From an uncultured Amylibacter sp. (GTDB lineage Bacteria; Pseudomonadota; Alphaproteobacteria; Rhodobacterales; Rhodobacteraceae): 64,000 nt of DNA. Of the stretch, positions 62,871 through 64,000 are shown piece by piece (the first letter of the stretch is position 1; each line of letters begins with the position of its first letter). The notes beneath the pieces were generated by a model. It was not told the DNA's origin. It searched no databases and worked only from the letters and a program-made list of their open reading frames with translations. The position numbers and the translations under genes were made by a program. Location: NCBI GenBank assembly GCA_943846615.1, contig OX044354.1, forward strand, positions 1,753,001 to 1,817,000, read 5' to 3'.

Positions 62871-62935
62871 TTGTGTTCTTTGCGATAACTGCGTTTAATA
62901 GATCTCATATTATATGCGGTAACAAAGGTTTTGTC

Positions 62936-63937
62936 ATGACAAGTAAGTTAGCCAAAGAAATTGATGCGTTGAGTGTGAAATTGGCATCGGCCAAAGAACA
63001 GATTGCCACGCGGATAATTGGACAGGATCGCGTCGTAGAGTTGGCGATGATTGCCTTGTTGTCTGGTGGACATGGATTGTTGGTGGGCGCGCCCGGTTTG
63101 GCGAAAACGCGGTTGGTGGAAACGTTGGGCGTTGTCATGGGGCTGGATGGTAAGCGGGTGCAGTTTACACCTGATTTGATGCCGTCGGATATTTTGGGGT
63201 CTGAGGTTTTGGAAACCGGCGCGGATGGTGCACGCAGTTTTAGATTTATCAAAGGGCCTGTGTTCGCACAGTTGTTGATGGCCGATGAAATCAACCGTGC
63301 ATCGCCGCGTACGCAATCCGCGCTGTTGCAGGCGATGCAGGAACATCGTGTGACCATAGCGGGGCAAGAATATGATTTGCCAGAACCGTTTCATGTATTG
63401 GCGACACAAAACCCGATCGAACAAGAGGGTACGTATCCATTGCCAGAGGCGCAGTTGGATCGGTTTTTGGTGCAGATTGATGTGGGCATGCCGAACCGTG
63501 AAAATGAGCGTGCGATACTGGAGGCGACGACGGGTGTGGATAATGCCGTTGCCGCGCAGGTTTTAAGTGGTGATGAATTGATCGCGGCCCAAAATATTGT
63601 GCGCCAGATGCCTGTGGGTGATGCGGTGGTCGAAGCGATTTTGGATTTGGTGCGTTCCGCGCGACCAGACGAGCCAAGCGCAAGCGATACCGTAAAAGAG
63701 TTGGTGAGCTGGGGTCCGGGCCCGCGAGCGGCGCAGGCGTTGATGTTGGCCGTGCGTGCGCGGGCGTTGGTGCGGGGAAATCTGGCACCTTCATTGGATG
63801 ATGTTGCGGCGTTGGCACAGCCTGTTTTGGTGCATCGTATGGCGTTGGGATTTGCGGCGCGGGCGCAGGGTGCGGATTTGCGGGGCTTGATCGCGGATAT
63901 CAGCAATAAGGCGACAGGGGCAGAGGCGGCCGCTTGA
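62936..63937 (+). CDS. MoxR-family AAA+ ATPase
   Basis: A 333-residue protein from ATG 62936. Walker A is LVGAPGLAKTRLVET, Walker B LLMADEINRASPRTQSALLQAMQE, sensor 1 LATQNPIEQEGTYPLPEAQLDRF, and the C-terminal lid carries sensor 2. MoxR proteins act as chaperones for metal insertion or complex assembly together with DUF58 and VWA proteins. The DUF58 gene follows with a TTGA overlap, the expected order. Confidence 0.95.
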   Translation: MTSKLAKEIDALSVKLASAKEQIATRIIGQDRVVELAMIALLSGGHGLLVGAPGLAKTRLVETLGVVMGLDGKRVQFTPDLMPSDILGSEVLETGADGARSFRFIKGPVFAQLLMADEINRASPRTQSALLQAMQEHRVTIAGQEYDLPEPFHVLATQNPIEQEGTYPLPEAQLDRFLVQIDVGMPNRENERAILEATTGVDNAVAAQVLSGDELIAAQNIVRQMPVGDAVVEAILDLVRSARPDEPSASDTVKELVSWGPGPRAAQALMLAVRARALVRGNLAPSLDDVAALAQPVLVHRMALGFAARAQGADLRGLIADISNKATGAEAAA

Positions 63938-64000
63938 GTGAGAATTCTGCCATAACTTTGCGCGGAGATGCGCAAGCGATATCGGCGGGCGTGCCCGCGT
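63934..64000 (+). CDS. DUF58 domain protein, start only (cut by window edge)
   Basis: From TTG 63934, overlapping the MoxR stop (TTGA), 22 codons run to the window edge: LSENSAITLRGDAQAISAGV. The LRxxAxAIxAxxP pattern is the N-terminus of DUF58 proteins that follow MoxR. The rest lies outside. Confidence 0.7.
   Translation, partial: MSENSAITLRGDAQAISAGVPA

Noticed and set aside
1..64000. CRISPR arrays, insertion sequences, prophage, tRNA or rRNA genes
   Set aside because: No regularly spaced repeats, transposase or integrase motifs, phage structural genes or tRNA-like cloverleafs were noticed on either strand.

Overview
The window is a stretch of chromosome from an alphaproteobacterium, almost certainly a marine member of the Rhodobacterales. 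Supporting this are the split F0 operon order atpI-atpB-atpE-atpX-atpF, a cobalamin operon with a CbiG/CobJ fusion and DUF6732 and DUF1636 neighbours, DgcN/DgcA/D-amino-acid transaminase genes, DUF1244 and DUF1285 proteins, and rpmI-rplT close to pheS-pheT. Base composition looks near 50% G+C by eye, which is low for the order. The genus cannot be read from the sequence. I saw no rRNA, tRNA, insertion sequence, prophage or CRISPR array.

Region 1-3.1 kb (minus strand) holds the 5' part of an EamA transporter, an HU-type DNA-binding protein, and a secreted caspase-like protein in an overlapping pair with an OmpA-domain protein. Region 3.1-13.6 kb (plus strand) is the most unusual part. It is a co-directional run of an acyltransferase-3 membrane protein, a STAS anti-sigma-factor antagonist, an RsbW-like ATPase, a membrane-anchored DUF3131 protein, an unrecognised Gln-rich exported protein, an ABC-exporter homologue that has lost nearly all hydrolysis residues and carries a C-terminal domain resembling a degenerate RsbW fold, a HlyD-type adaptor, and a pentapeptide-like membrane protein. 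I read this as a candidate partner-switch-controlled cell-envelope or export system that I do not recognise as described.

Region 13.6-24.2 kb carries cobalamin genes on both strands: cobD-cobC-DUF1636 (minus), then DUF6732-cbiX-cobH-cobL-cobI-cobJ-cobM (plus), which are tightly overlapped. A leader able to form competing hairpins precedes the plus operon. A receiver-like protein without its phospho-acceptor Asp and a glutathionyl-hydroquinone reductase lie between the two groups. Region 24.2-27.6 kb has a conserved hypothetical gene and the dgcN-dgcA-dat D-glutamate/D-amino-acid cluster. Region 27.7-30.7 kb has DUF1244, pyruvate kinase with a LacI-type palindrome upstream, a small membrane protein, rpmI and rplT.

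Between rplT and pheS (30.7-33.6 kb) lies accessory DNA: a mostly non-coding tract with phased GTTAAC motifs and a hairpin, a small membrane protein, an MFS transporter and an RTX-like secreted protein. pheS-pheT continue into a HAD phosphatase, YtoQ and a second EamA transporter. A second DUF3131 protein lies at 39-40.4 kb.

The remainder (40.4-64 kb) is metabolic and housekeeping: an ArsR regulator, adenosine/adenine deaminase with an aminotransferase, two PaaI thioesterases, the F0 ATP synthase operon, an ArsR-SRPBCC pair with a clear operator, a LysE exporter, a GntR-DUF4440-isomerase operon under a long palindrome, an OmpA lipoprotein, an Ogt/Ada repair protein, nth, adenosine kinase, a sulfotransferase, HIT, a zinc-finger protein, polA, a hydroxypyruvate-isomerase family protein, 6-phosphogluconate dehydrogenase, DUF1285, MoxR and the start of a DUF58 gene cut by the window edge.
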